Assembly (NCBI GenBank): GCA_018882635.1
Contig: VERN01000005.1
Coordinates: 1 to 37,089 of the forward strand
Reading direction: 5' to 3'
DNA: 37,089 nucleotides
Origin: Beijerinckiaceae bacterium
GTDB taxonomy: Bacteria; Pseudomonadota; Alphaproteobacteria; Rhizobiales; Beijerinckiaceae
The position numbers were made by a program, and so were the translations under genes. Below, piece after piece: positions 1 through 8,056 of this stretch (position 1 is the first letter of the stretch; the number at the start of each line of letters is the position of its first letter). Under the pieces are notes generated by a model. That model saw only the letters and a list, made by a program, of their open reading frames with translations. It did no database searches and had not been told where the DNA came from.

Positions 1-372
1 TGCGCCACTGAGACCGCCTGAATCATCCGCTGTCGCCATGCTGCCGGGCACAAGAACCGTCTTGCCGACAAAGCCCATCGCGGTCGCGATACGATTTTCA
101 GAAATCTGCGTCGCCATATTTTTGACGGTACTGTTCAACTCAGCAATACCGGAAACTGTCGAAAATTGAGCCATCTGTGCAATCATCTGATCGTTCGACT
201 GCGGCGCAAATGGATCCTGATTGGATAGCTGTGCTGTCATCAGCTTCAGGAAATCTTCCTGGCCCAATTGGGTCTTGCGCGTCGTATTCGCTGTCGAACT
301 CGCCTTGGTGACACCGATCTTTGACAGAAGGGCGTCAAGCGATTGTTGGGCGGAGGCGTTGATATCAGCCAT
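1..372 (-). CDS. flgD: Flagellar hook capping protein FlgD (partial, runs off the left edge)
   Basis: Reverse-strand reading from ATG at 372: MADINASAQQSLDALLSKIGVTKA...TQLGQEDFLKLMTAQLSNQDPFAPQSNDQMIAQMAQFSTVSGIAELN, typical FlgD N-terminus. Not listed in the ORF track because it is truncated. Confidence 0.93.
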   Translation of the reverse strand, partial: MADINASAQQSLDALLSKIGVTKASSTANTTRKTQLGQEDFLKLMTAQLSNQDPFAPQSNDQMIAQMAQFSTVSGIAELNSTVKNMATQISENRIATAMGFVGKTVLVPGSMATADDSGGLSGA

Positions 373-382
373 GATCGAACTC

Positions 383-799
383 TTACTTTCCGACGCTCAG
401 GGTTTTTAGGATAAGGTTTTTTGCTGTCGCGATGACTTCAATGTTATTTTGATATTGTCGCGAGGCTTCCATCATATCGACCATCTCTTCATTGACGTCG
501 ACGTTGGTTGCATAAACAAAGCCGTCTGCATCCGCGAGCGGATGACCAGGCATATGACGACGCTCGGGATCACGCGAAGAGCGTTGCACATCAACCGTGT
601 CAACGGTAGAAACACCCGCACCTTGCTGAAAGGCTGGATATTGAGTTTCAAAAACAGGACGCAGCGCCCGATAAGCATTGTCTTTCGAGTCAGCAATCGA
701 GCCTGAGTTGGCGATGTTACTTGCCACGGTATTCAGCCGCACCTTCTGTGCTGCCATACCACGCCCGGCAATATCGAAAACAGTCAGCGGTTTCATCAT
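383..799 (-). CDS. flgC: Flagellar basal-body rod protein FlgC
   Basis: RLNTVASNIANSGS..., C-terminal VDVNEEMVDMMEASRQYQNNIEVIATAKNLILKTLSVGK; follows flgB. Confidence 0.96.
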   Translation of the reverse strand: MMKPLTVFDIAGRGMAAQKVRLNTVASNIANSGSIADSKDNAYRALRPVFETQYPAFQQGAGVSTVDTVDVQRSSRDPERRHMPGHPLADADGFVYATNVDVNEEMVDMMEASRQYQNNIEVIATAKNLILKTLSVGK

Positions 800-1182
800 T
801 CACCCTTGAGCGCTTTGCGCAGGCCGTTGATCCGGTCGCTGAGGAAATTGAGAGACGCTTCGTAGCGCATCGCGTTTTCTGCGAATTGCAATTGTTCGAC
901 ATGCAGTTCGACCGTGTTGCCATCGAGCGATGTCGACATAGGCGTCCGATAACGAAGCTCGGCTGGACCTCCGCCCGCATGAGGCATGTGCAGAGGATTG
1001 GTTGTCTCAAGCGCGCCCGTGCCGGTCACCGCATTCCGATAGGCGCTTGCGAAATCGATATCCTGCGCCTTGAAATTAGGTGTCGCCGCATTGGCAATGT
1101 TGGAGCTCAACATTTCCATGCGCTTCTGGCGCAGCTGGAGTGCTGCACCGTGCGGTTGGAGAAATTTGTCGAGAACGTTCAT
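796..1182 (-). CDS. flgB: Flagellar basal-body rod protein FlgB
   Basis: RQKRMEMLSSNIANAATPNFKAQDIDF, typical FlgB; overlaps flgC start by 4 nt. Confidence 0.96.
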   Translation of the reverse strand: MNVLDKFLQPHGAALQLRQKRMEMLSSNIANAATPNFKAQDIDFASAYRNAVTGTGALETTNPLHMPHAGGGPAELRYRTPMSTSLDGNTVELHVEQLQFAENAMRYEASLNFLSDRINGLRKALKGE

Positions 1183-1221
1183 CGCTGCCTTTCCGTCCTG
1201 AGGTTGGACAGCGATACATCA

Positions 1222-1236
1222 GCAATTTGCGTGCCA
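1222..1236 (-). promoter_or_regulatory. Sigma-54 promoter (-24/-12) upstream of flgB
   Basis: Reverse strand reads TGGCAC-GCAAA-TTGC (T), exact match to TGGCAC-N5-TTGC; about 40 nt upstream of flgB ATG. Confidence 0.88.
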
Positions 1237-1263
1237 GCCTTAATAGGCTGATTTTTCAATAAC

Positions 1264-1812
1264 TTATTGGATGAAAAGGTGAGTGATCAAAACGTCTTCA
1301 ACCGGGCTAATGCCCAGATCGGCGCGAAGCGTTTGGTTGAGACCATTTTTCAAATGCTCGCTAAGAAGACGTGAGCCGTCCTCACTGACAGCTTGATCAT
1401 AAGAAAAAACCGACAAAAGCGCGTCGACGCGGGCACGAAGCGGGATCACACGCGCCCGCAGGCTGTCTTCCGCCTTTTTGCCCTTTCGGGTCACCACCGT
1501 CACTTCGACGATCAGGACGCGCTTTTTTTCGCGGAAATTGGTGGTGAATTCTTCACCCAGCGGGATGTAGCGCGGCATCCATGGATCGGGGCCATCTTCC
1601 GGCTGCGGTACTTTGACAGGGATATGGGCCTTTGCCGCCTTCTCAGCCGCGGCCTTGGCCTCAGCGGCCTTCTGGCGCTCGATGGCATCCTGCCTTTTGG
1701 CAAAGAAAAAGCCGCCAGCGGCTGCCCCGGCCATCATCAGGACGAGCCCCAAAGCAATCGAAAAGGGGCTTTTGATTGCGGCGATCAGGCCGGCGATGAT
1801 TTTGCCAACCAT
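1264..1812 (-). CDS. fliL: FliL-family stator-associated protein (copy 1)
   Basis: N-terminal TM helix, linker, C-terminal ...SRLLSEHLKNGLNQTLRADLGISPVEDVLITHLFIQ, typical FliL C-terminus. Confidence 0.8.
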   Translation of the reverse strand: MVGKIIAGLIAAIKSPFSIALGLVLMMAGAAAGGFFFAKRQDAIERQKAAEAKAAAEKAAKAHIPVKVPQPEDGPDPWMPRYIPLGEEFTTNFREKKRVLIVEVTVVTRKGKKAEDSLRARVIPLRARVDALLSVFSYDQAVSEDGSRLLSEHLKNGLNQTLRADLGISPVEDVLITHLFIQ

Positions 1813-2018
1813 TAGACCCAGCCGCCGCCCCGTTTACGGGGATCGGGTTCCATAATGCCGCGGAAAGCCATGGCGATGGCCTGATGGCTTTCGTTCTGGC
1901 CTTTGCGGTCGCGCTTGCGCAGGACAATATCGCCATGGCGATCAGGGCCACGCAGGTCGTAACCTTCGTATTGGCTCAGAATCTTGCGTAAAGCGGCGAG
2001 AAATTGCTCTTCATTCAT
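1812..2018 (-). CDS. Small conserved-looking protein in the flgF-fliL operon, function unknown
   Basis: 68 aa ORF, stop/start overlap with fliL copy 1; MNEEQFLAALRKILSQYEGYDLRGPDRHGDIVLRKRDR. Confidence 0.6.
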   Translation of the reverse strand: MNEEQFLAALRKILSQYEGYDLRGPDRHGDIVLRKRDRKGQNESHQAIAMAFRGIMEPDPRKRGGGWV

Positions 2019-2039
2019 AGCGAAAGGGTCCTTGGCCGG

Positions 2040-2483
2040 TCAGGCCAGCACTTCGCCCAGAGCGCGGCGCTCGGTCAGAGTCATTGGCATGCGCGAGACA
2101 AAAGCGTAACGTGACGCTGCGTAATGATGGACGTAGACCGGTTCCATCGCGATGCGGGCATCGAGCCGCGCTTGGGCCGGAACCGCTTCCAGCGGCACAC
2201 CTTTGGGCGCGTAGAGCGCGCGCGGTTGCGACCATGCGCCAGGATCGTCCGCCATCGGCGGTCGGCCAGTAACGACTGGAACGGGCAATTGGGCGCGCTG
2301 CCCTTGCGGGCGCAACAGCACCGAATCTTGAATTTCCGTCGGTATTCCCGAAGTCAGCGTATCGTCCGGCAGGGCGATAGCCCTTGGGTCGCGCTCCGTC
2401 ATGCCCTGCGGCATCGCCCGCTGGGAGGTAAAAAGGCCGGGTGACAGAGACTGCCCCAGCATCGGAAGCGCTTCGATCGCCAT
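2040..2483 (-). CDS. Hypothetical protein between flgF and fliL copy 1
   Basis: Likely start at internal Met (MAIEALPMLGQSLSPGLF...), same strand and apparently same operon as neighbours. Confidence 0.55.
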   Translation of the reverse strand: MAIEALPMLGQSLSPGLFTSQRAMPQGMTERDPRAIALPDDTLTSGIPTEIQDSVLLRPQGQRAQLPVPVVTGRPPMADDPGAWSQPRALYAPKGVPLEAVPAQARLDARIAMEPVYVHHYAASRYAFVSRMPMTLTERRALGEVLA

Positions 2484-2545
2484 AAAAAACGACCTGCCCA
2501 AACCGTCCTAACCATTGTCCGGACGTCTGCGCATAGCTTAGCGCA

Positions 2546-2567
2546 TCCATGGGCGTTACGCCATGGA
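2546..2567. repeat. Inverted repeat in flgF downstream gap
   Basis: TCCATGGGCG-TTA-CGCCATGGA, near-perfect with one bulged G. Confidence 0.6.
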
Positions 2568-2584
2568 GTAGTTTGAGCACGCGT

Positions 2585-2603
2585 CCACACGCCTCACGTG
2601 TGG
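2585..2603. repeat. Inverted repeat in flgF downstream gap
   Basis: CCACACG-CCTCA-CGTGTGG, perfect 7-bp arms. Confidence 0.65.
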
Positions 2604-2648
2604 AACCAGGCGCGTCCCTTTCCGTTAGGAGAGCCGCGCTCAACATGA

Positions 2649-3482
2649 TCAGCCACGCGTTAAGGTTTCGACGGCCGAGCGCAGCATTTCCGAGCCCGTC
2701 TGAAGCGCGCGCGCATTGCCGTTATAGGCCTGCTGCGCCTGGATCATCCGCAGCATTTCTGCCGATATATCGACATTGGCCTCTTCGATCGCACCCTGCT
2801 TGATCTCACCCATCCCATCGCGTGTTGGCTGATGATAGGTGGCCAGACCCGAATGATCGGTGACTTTCAACTTGGCGCCGCCAGCATTGGCGAGACCGGT
2901 TTCATTCGTGAAGCTGGCAACGGCGACAGCGCCGACAGGCACGAGCGTTCCTGTATTGGTCGCAATCGTCATCACGCCATTGGCGCCAATGGTAATGTTA
3001 CGAATTTTCGAAGCGTCACCGCCGACAGCTGACAAAACGTTCAGCGGCTTCGGCTGGTCATTGACCATCGCGCTGGTGCCAGTGCCGACAAGCGAAAAGC
3101 CAAGAAGCTGAGCGCCACCACCGTCAACGACATCGCCGGACGCATTGATGGTGAGACGACCCGCCCGTGAATAACTTACCTCCGGAACACCTTCCGGGGT
3201 CGGCTGTTGGAATGCGAAAAGGCCGGCACCTGCAATAGCAAGGTCAAGCGAACCGCCGGTATCAGTCAGCGTGCCCTGTCCAGTCGAGCGACGAATATCT
3301 GTCGTCATCGCGCCCTGGCCCGCTTCCGTGCCCGGTCGTGCTTCTGGCGAGGCGCCAATCACATCCGTGAATTGTGCCACCGAGCGCTTGAAGCCAACGG
3401 TCTTCGCATTGGCGAGGTTGTTCGACACAACGCTCAAATCGCGCGACGCACCGACGAGGCCAGTCAGCGAGGTTCTCATCAT
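2649..3482 (-). CDS. flgF: Flagellar hook-basal body protein, FlgE/F/G family (FlgF-like)
   Basis: MMRTSLTGLVGASRDLSVVSNNLANAKTVGFKR...; C-terminal EEANVDISAEMLRMIQAQQAYNGNARALQTGSEML. Start placed at internal ATG 3482 because the longer ORF crosses the sigma-54 promoter. Confidence 0.9.
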   Translation of the reverse strand: MMRTSLTGLVGASRDLSVVSNNLANAKTVGFKRSVAQFTDVIGASPEARPGTEAGQGAMTTDIRRSTGQGTLTDTGGSLDLAIAGAGLFAFQQPTPEGVPEVSYSRAGRLTINASGDVVDGGGAQLLGFSLVGTGTSAMVNDQPKPLNVLSAVGGDASKIRNITIGANGVMTIATNTGTLVPVGAVAVASFTNETGLANAGGAKLKVTDHSGLATYHQPTRDGMGEIKQGAIEEANVDISAEMLRMIQAQQAYNGNARALQTGSEMLRSAVETLTRG

Positions 3483-3510
3483 GGGACAGACTCCTTCTGT
3501 CGAGAAATCA

Positions 3511-3525
3511 GCAATCTTTGTGCCA
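3511..3525 (-). promoter_or_regulatory. Sigma-54 promoter upstream of flgF
   Basis: Reverse strand reads TGGCAC-AAAGA-TTGC (T), exact consensus; 29 nt before flgF ATG. Confidence 0.88.
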
Positions 3526-3616
3526 CAATTTATGCCGTTCCTATGAGGCCGCGCATCGCGATCGCTGAAAAGAGACAAATCATTGAATTACATATTGAAA
3601 TTCATGCATCTGCGAC

Positions 3617-3632
3617 TGGCCCTGTTCTTGCT
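3617..3632 (+). promoter_or_regulatory. Sigma-54 promoter upstream of first motAB pair
   Basis: TGGCCC-TGTTC-TTGCT, GG-N10-GC spacing kept, one mismatch to TGGCAC; about 30 nt before the ATG at 3665. Confidence 0.72.
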
Positions 3633-3664
3633 GATTACACCGCGCAATTATAAAGGGCGCGCGC

Positions 3665-4465
3665 ATGGTTCCGTCATCTCGGCCGAAGTTTAAATGGTCA
3701 ATGCTTGTCATTCCCGCCACGATCGCCGGATTGGCGGCGATACTTTGGTGGATGCCACCGGCCGCACCCGTGTCTGCTTTGCTTGACCCGGTTTCGTTTG
3801 CGCTTGTTGCTGGTGGCACATTGATCGTTGCTATGCTGCGTTCAGGACCTGAGGCATTTGCCTACTCTCTGGCAGCATTGAAACAGCGCATGGAACCGGC
3901 CGCGGAACGTCAGGATCGGCTTGCCGCCGAATTCACGGCGATGGCCGCGATCGCACGGCGCTCCGGCCTCGTGGCCCTCGAATTCCATCCCGTCGAAGAT
4001 CCGTTCACCGAACGCTGCCTCGCCCATCTTGTCGATGGCGCCGATGAAGAGCGGCTCACGGCCATTCTCGATCGTGAATTGATGAATCTTGATGAAGCCA
4101 ACACACGTGCAATCGATGCGTGGCAGGGCGTGATTGATCTCGCACCCGCGATTGGACTGATTGGCACGCTCATCGGCCTTGTGGGGCTTCTGGGTCAATT
4201 GAACGATCCGCATGCGATCGCGCCCGCGCTGGCCGTGGCATTGTTGACCACTCTTTATGGCGCGATGATTTCTAATCTGATCGGTATTCCGATTTTAGCG
4301 CGCCTGCGCCACCGCGTGATCGCTGATTTCGATCATAAATTGCTGATAGCAGAAGGGTTAAAAGCCCTTGCACGCGGAGAAGGGCCACGGCGTATGCGTG
4401 AAACGCTGATGCCGCTTGCTCCCACAACGCCAACTCTGACACTCGTTTCCAATTCAGTATCATGA
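3665..4465 (+). CDS. motA: Flagellar stator protein MotA/PomA (pair 1)
   Basis: LVIPATIAGLAAILWW..., VIDLAPAIGLIGTLIGLVGLLGQLNDPHAIAPALAVALLTTLYGAMISNLIGIPI, typical MotA/PomA TM3-TM4. Confidence 0.9.
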   Translation: MVPSSRPKFKWSMLVIPATIAGLAAILWWMPPAAPVSALLDPVSFALVAGGTLIVAMLRSGPEAFAYSLAALKQRMEPAAERQDRLAAEFTAMAAIARRSGLVALEFHPVEDPFTERCLAHLVDGADEERLTAILDRELMNLDEANTRAIDAWQGVIDLAPAIGLIGTLIGLVGLLGQLNDPHAIAPALAVALLTTLYGAMISNLIGIPILARLRHRVIADFDHKLLIAEGLKALARGEGPRRMRETLMPLAPTTPTLTLVSNSVS

Positions 4466-5229
4466 ATATTCCTGCCACCATCGCTGACCGTGGCGCACGC
4501 CGCTATCTTACGGCGCGCAATGGTTCCTCATGGCTGATCACTTTTGCCGATATGGCGATTTTGATGGTCGCCTTTTTCGCGGTGATTATTTCCTTTACCG
4601 AGATTAATCCGCAGAAATTCGACACGCTGACAGGCGCCATGGGCGACCGCTTTGGCACTGGCAAGCGGCAAGGCAATGCGCTTGTTGCCATCCTTCCAGA
4701 AGTACAGAACTTACCTCCTGTCACAGCGCTTGATCTGCCGCCTGAACCACCTCCCCTTGTCGAAGCACCGGCTGATCCCGACACCCGCGAAGCCGTTCTC
4801 GTCGACCTTGCAAAACAATTTGATCCGCTTCTCGCCAATGCTGCGATCCAGATGCAGCAAACGCCGCAGCGGATCGTCATCTCGCTCGGCGCCACTGGTT
4901 TCTTTCAATCAGGATCCGCCGATCTCGATCCAAAAGCGCTTGAATCGCTGACACGCATTGGCCGGATCGCGGGCACCGCACCTGTCGAATTGACGATTGA
5001 GGGGCACGCCGATTCAAAACCAGTTTTAGGCGGACGTTTGAAAGATAATTGGGAATTAGCCGCTGCACGCGCAGCCGCTGTACTCAATGTGCTGGTCGAG
5101 ACATCGGGATTGCCGCCATCATCATTTAAGGTGGTGAGCTATGGCGCTTCACGCCCAACCGCTTTGGAGACGGACCCCATTGCACAGGCTCGCAATCGTC
5201 GCGTCGATATCGAAATCACTTACAAATAA
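4462..5229 (+). CDS. motB: Flagellar stator protein MotB/PomB-like with OmpA domain (pair 1)
   Basis: WLITFADMAILMVAFFAVIISFTEINPQKFDTLTGAMGDRFG plus C-terminal OmpA-like IEGHADSKP...NWELAAARAAAVLNVL...NRRVDIEI; overlaps motA stop. Confidence 0.92.
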   Translation: MNIPATIADRGARRYLTARNGSSWLITFADMAILMVAFFAVIISFTEINPQKFDTLTGAMGDRFGTGKRQGNALVAILPEVQNLPPVTALDLPPEPPPLVEAPADPDTREAVLVDLAKQFDPLLANAAIQMQQTPQRIVISLGATGFFQSGSADLDPKALESLTRIGRIAGTAPVELTIEGHADSKPVLGGRLKDNWELAAARAAAVLNVLVETSGLPPSSFKVVSYGASRPTALETDPIAQARNRRVDIEITYK

Positions 5230-5242
5230 TTGAAGGTATAAG

Positions 5243-5263
5243 AGCGAGCGTCTCACGCTCGCT
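5243..5263 (+). terminator. Hairpin downstream of motB pair 1
   Basis: AGCGAGCGT-CTC-ACGCTCGCT perfect 9-bp stem, 14 nt after motB stop. Confidence 0.6.
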
Positions 5264-5325
5264 TGGCTGCGCATTGTGATGATGCACACGCTGCAGAAGG
5301 TTAGCTCGAAACCCTCTTAAGACGT

Positions 5326-5347
5326 CTTGCGCGCAGTGACGCGCAAG
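5326..5347 (-). terminator. Hairpin downstream of fliA
   Basis: CTTGCGCG-CAGTGA-CGCGCAAG perfect 8-bp stem, about 10 nt after the fliA stop. Confidence 0.55.
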
Positions 5348-5357
5348 CCATGGACGA

Positions 5358-6074
5358 TCAATCGTCCTGGAGCCATTCCCTCAGCTGTGCGAGGGCGGCT
5401 TTTTTCAACTGCGAGACACGGCCCACTGTGACATCGAGGACTTCAGCAATCTCTTCGAGGTTGAGTTCTTCGACGTAATAGAGCTGCAACACCATAGCGT
5501 CGCGCTCTTTCAACCGTTTAAGATTGGCCATGAGGCGAGACTTTAAATCGTCAGCCTGCAGCGCGCTTTCGGGCGTATGCCCCTGATCGGCAAACCAGGC
5601 AGAGTGATCGTCATAGACCTCGTCGAGCGATTTGTCGGGGGCCACGCTAATCTGATTACGCCATGTCACCAATTCCGTCGCAGTGATGCCGAGTTTGGCG
5701 GCGACGAGCTTGGGATCCTTGGCATCACCACCTTCAGCAATGATCTCTTTTTCCGCCGCTGCAATCTTATCGCGGCGTTGGACTGCATTGCGTGAAAGGC
5801 TGAGATTGTTACGGACGTGATCGATCAGCGTGCCGCGAATGCGCATCATGGCATAGCTGCCAAAGGTCGCTTCGCCACGATCTTCGAAACGTTGGGCGGC
5901 TTCCACAAGGGCAAGCATCGCCATCTGGATCATGTCTTCAATGTCGAAGAGATCCCGCGCACGGCCGTGGACCTGCCATGCCAGTTTGCGCGCGAGCGGC
6001 ATATGAGAGCGAACGCGCTCTGAGATGATGATCTGATCGCTCGCTTGGGCGTTGTAGGCGCGAAGACCTGACAT
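5358..6074 (-). CDS. fliA: RNA polymerase sigma factor FliA (sigma-28)
   Basis: HMPLARKLAWQVHGR..., FGSYAMMRIRGTLIDHVR, YYVEELNLEEIAEVLDVTVGRVSQLKKAAL region 4. Confidence 0.95.
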   Translation of the reverse strand: MSGLRAYNAQASDQIIISERVRSHMPLARKLAWQVHGRARDLFDIEDMIQMAMLALVEAAQRFEDRGEATFGSYAMMRIRGTLIDHVRNNLSLSRNAVQRRDKIAAAEKEIIAEGGDAKDPKLVAAKLGITATELVTWRNQISVAPDKSLDEVYDDHSAWFADQGHTPESALQADDLKSRLMANLKRLKERDAMVLQLYYVEELNLEEIAEVLDVTVGRVSQLKKAALAQLREWLQDD

Positions 6075-6895
6075 TAGACGCCTTCCTTCTTGATGCCGAC
6101 GAACATTTCCGCAGCCCCTTCATCAACCGGGGTCGCATGGGGGCCGGTGATGCGCTGGGCCAAGGATTCGATGGCCTTTGCAGAGCGGGATTGCGGCGCA
6201 GAGAGCACGACCGGACTGCACGCGCCAATGCTTTTGAGCATTTGCGCATCTTCCGGGATGCTTGCCACATGATACAAATTACAAGAGAGAAATTTAGCCG
6301 CAATTGCTTGAAAGCGGCGGAATACATCGACGCCATGCGCATCATCACGCACGCGATTGACGACAATATCGAAATGATTGACGCCAGCACTCTGGTGCAA
6401 GACCTTGATGCACGCATAGGCATCGATAAAAGCCGCCGGCTCACCCACGACAACGATAAGCTTGCGTTGTGCGGGGCTCACAAAATCGACAACGTTTGAT
6501 TCAATGCCTGCCGGCGTATCAATGATGAGATAATCAGCCACCGATTCAAGCTCATCAAACGATGAGACAATCTGGTGGCGCACCTCATGCGACATATCCA
6601 TCAGCTCAGCAAGGCCATTGCCGCCCGCGATTAATTTGACGCCGAGCGGCCCTTCTGTTGCGATGTCCGCCAAATTGGACTGATCGCCGAGTGCGTCGAC
6701 AACCGTCTTTTTCGGTTGCGCGCCCATCACAATATGGGCATTGGCCAATGCAAGATCGGCATCAAACAGCGCCACTTTCTTGCCTTGCCTCTGCAAGGCC
6801 AGTGCGAGGTTGACCGATATATTGGTTTTGCCAACGCCACCCTTGCCGCTGGTTACGGCAATACGATAGGGGCGTTGTGACGAAGCGCCGGTCAA
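6074..6895 (-). CDS. flhG: FlhG/FleN, MinD-like ATPase controlling flagellar number
   Basis: IAVTSGKGGVGKTNISVNLALALQRQGKKVALFDADLALANAHIVMG, deviant Walker A; follows flhF. Confidence 0.94.
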   Translation of the reverse strand: MTGASSQRPYRIAVTSGKGGVGKTNISVNLALALQRQGKKVALFDADLALANAHIVMGAQPKKTVVDALGDQSNLADIATEGPLGVKLIAGGNGLAELMDMSHEVRHQIVSSFDELESVADYLIIDTPAGIESNVVDFVSPAQRKLIVVVGEPAAFIDAYACIKVLHQSAGVNHFDIVVNRVRDDAHGVDVFRRFQAIAAKFLSCNLYHVASIPEDAQMLKSIGACSPVVLSAPQSRSAKAIESLAQRITGPHATPVDEGAAEMFVGIKKEGV

Positions 6896-8046
6896 TTCAG
6901 GCTCTCCTTAGCTGCGCCTGGGAGGCTGCCACGAATAAGGCGCTCAAGCGTTTCGAGATCTGGTTCGACAACGCCTTTCAACAAATGTGAGCTGGACGAG
7001 AGAAAGGCAACCGGCGTGCTACGCAAGGCCAAAAGACTGACCGTTGAGAGCGTCAAGCGCATCTCATTGAGTTTGGTCAGCGCCACCGCATCAATCGAAG
7101 GATAACGATCAAGCAGATCTTCGACGGCTTCGGTGCTCAGATTGGACGGGATCACGCCGCAACGGGTCAAAGGGGCCATTTCGGCAGCGTTATCGTTGAG
7201 AACATCAAGCAGATCAGACGCCTGCTCAAAATCGCTCGGCATATTGACGAAAATCGACACCTGACGACCGGTCGACCGCGCAAACTCAGTCAATGTCGCC
7301 GGACGTTCGATATCGATCACCGGCACGTCAAGAATGCGTGCAAAGCTCCGCATCTGCTCAGATGAGGCCAAACGATCATTGTCAGCATTGACGAAGGTGA
7401 TCCGCTCTTCCGGATTAGTCATACGCAAGCGTGCGGCCAATTGTGCCAACAAAGTTGTCTTTCCAGAGCCCGAAGGGCCCAGCGTGACAACAACACGCCC
7501 GCCTTCATCAGCCAAAAGAGGCTCAGGGGACTGCATGCGCTTGGCGAGGAAAGCAGCGAATTTCTGATCCGAATTCTCGCCACCGACAGCGCCTGCCTGC
7601 GCGAGGAAAACAGAAATCAGTGCCGGCGATGCACCTGCGGAGCGAAGCCCGTTCACCATCAAATCGGACGACAGCATGGATTTGATTTCAGACAGTGACT
7701 TTTCGAGATTTTCGATCCGTGGATCAACAATCGGCGCAGCAGCAGGCTTAGGCGGTTGCTTCGGCTGTTGTGTTGAGGCTTGCGCGGCCTGACGGGGCTT
7801 CGGCTGCATTGTCGCGTTGCGCTTCTGCTCGAGGAGAGCCGCGAATTCTTCTGCGCGGGTCTTGCCCGGATTGCGCATGGCTCCTGCTTCCACTTCGTTC
7901 ACCGCTTCGCCGCGGCTCGCGATGATTTCGATACCCTCGCGCACCTGCCGCGTTGAAAGAATGACCGCATCCGCGCCGAGTTCGCGCGTGACTTTGGCCA
8001 TGGCCTCGACACTGTCTTCACCGATAATTCGGACACAATGCATCAT
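6892..8046 (-). CDS. flhF: FlhF, SRP-type GTPase for flagellar placement
   Basis: VVTLGPSGSGKTTLLAQLAARL; N-terminal EAMAKVTRELGADAVILSTRQVREGIEI typical of FlhF. Confidence 0.93.
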   Translation of the reverse strand: MMHCVRIIGEDSVEAMAKVTRELGADAVILSTRQVREGIEIIASRGEAVNEVEAGAMRNPGKTRAEEFAALLEQKRNATMQPKPRQAAQASTQQPKQPPKPAAAPIVDPRIENLEKSLSEIKSMLSSDLMVNGLRSAGASPALISVFLAQAGAVGGENSDQKFAAFLAKRMQSPEPLLADEGGRVVVTLGPSGSGKTTLLAQLAARLRMTNPEERITFVNADNDRLASSEQMRSFARILDVPVIDIERPATLTEFARSTGRQVSIFVNMPSDFEQASDLLDVLNDNAAEMAPLTRCGVIPSNLSTEAVEDLLDRYPSIDAVALTKLNEMRLTLSTVSLLALRSTPVAFLSSSSHLLKGVVEPDLETLERLIRGSLPGAAKESLN

Positions 8047-8056
8047 GACACTTCAC

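Noticed and set aside
2011-2646. 211-aa minus-strand ORF overlapping the 153-aa ORF
   Set aside because: Overlaps the 2040-2483 frame, Arg/Ser-rich composition typical of an off-frame translation in GC-rich DNA, and spans two hairpins in the flgF gap.
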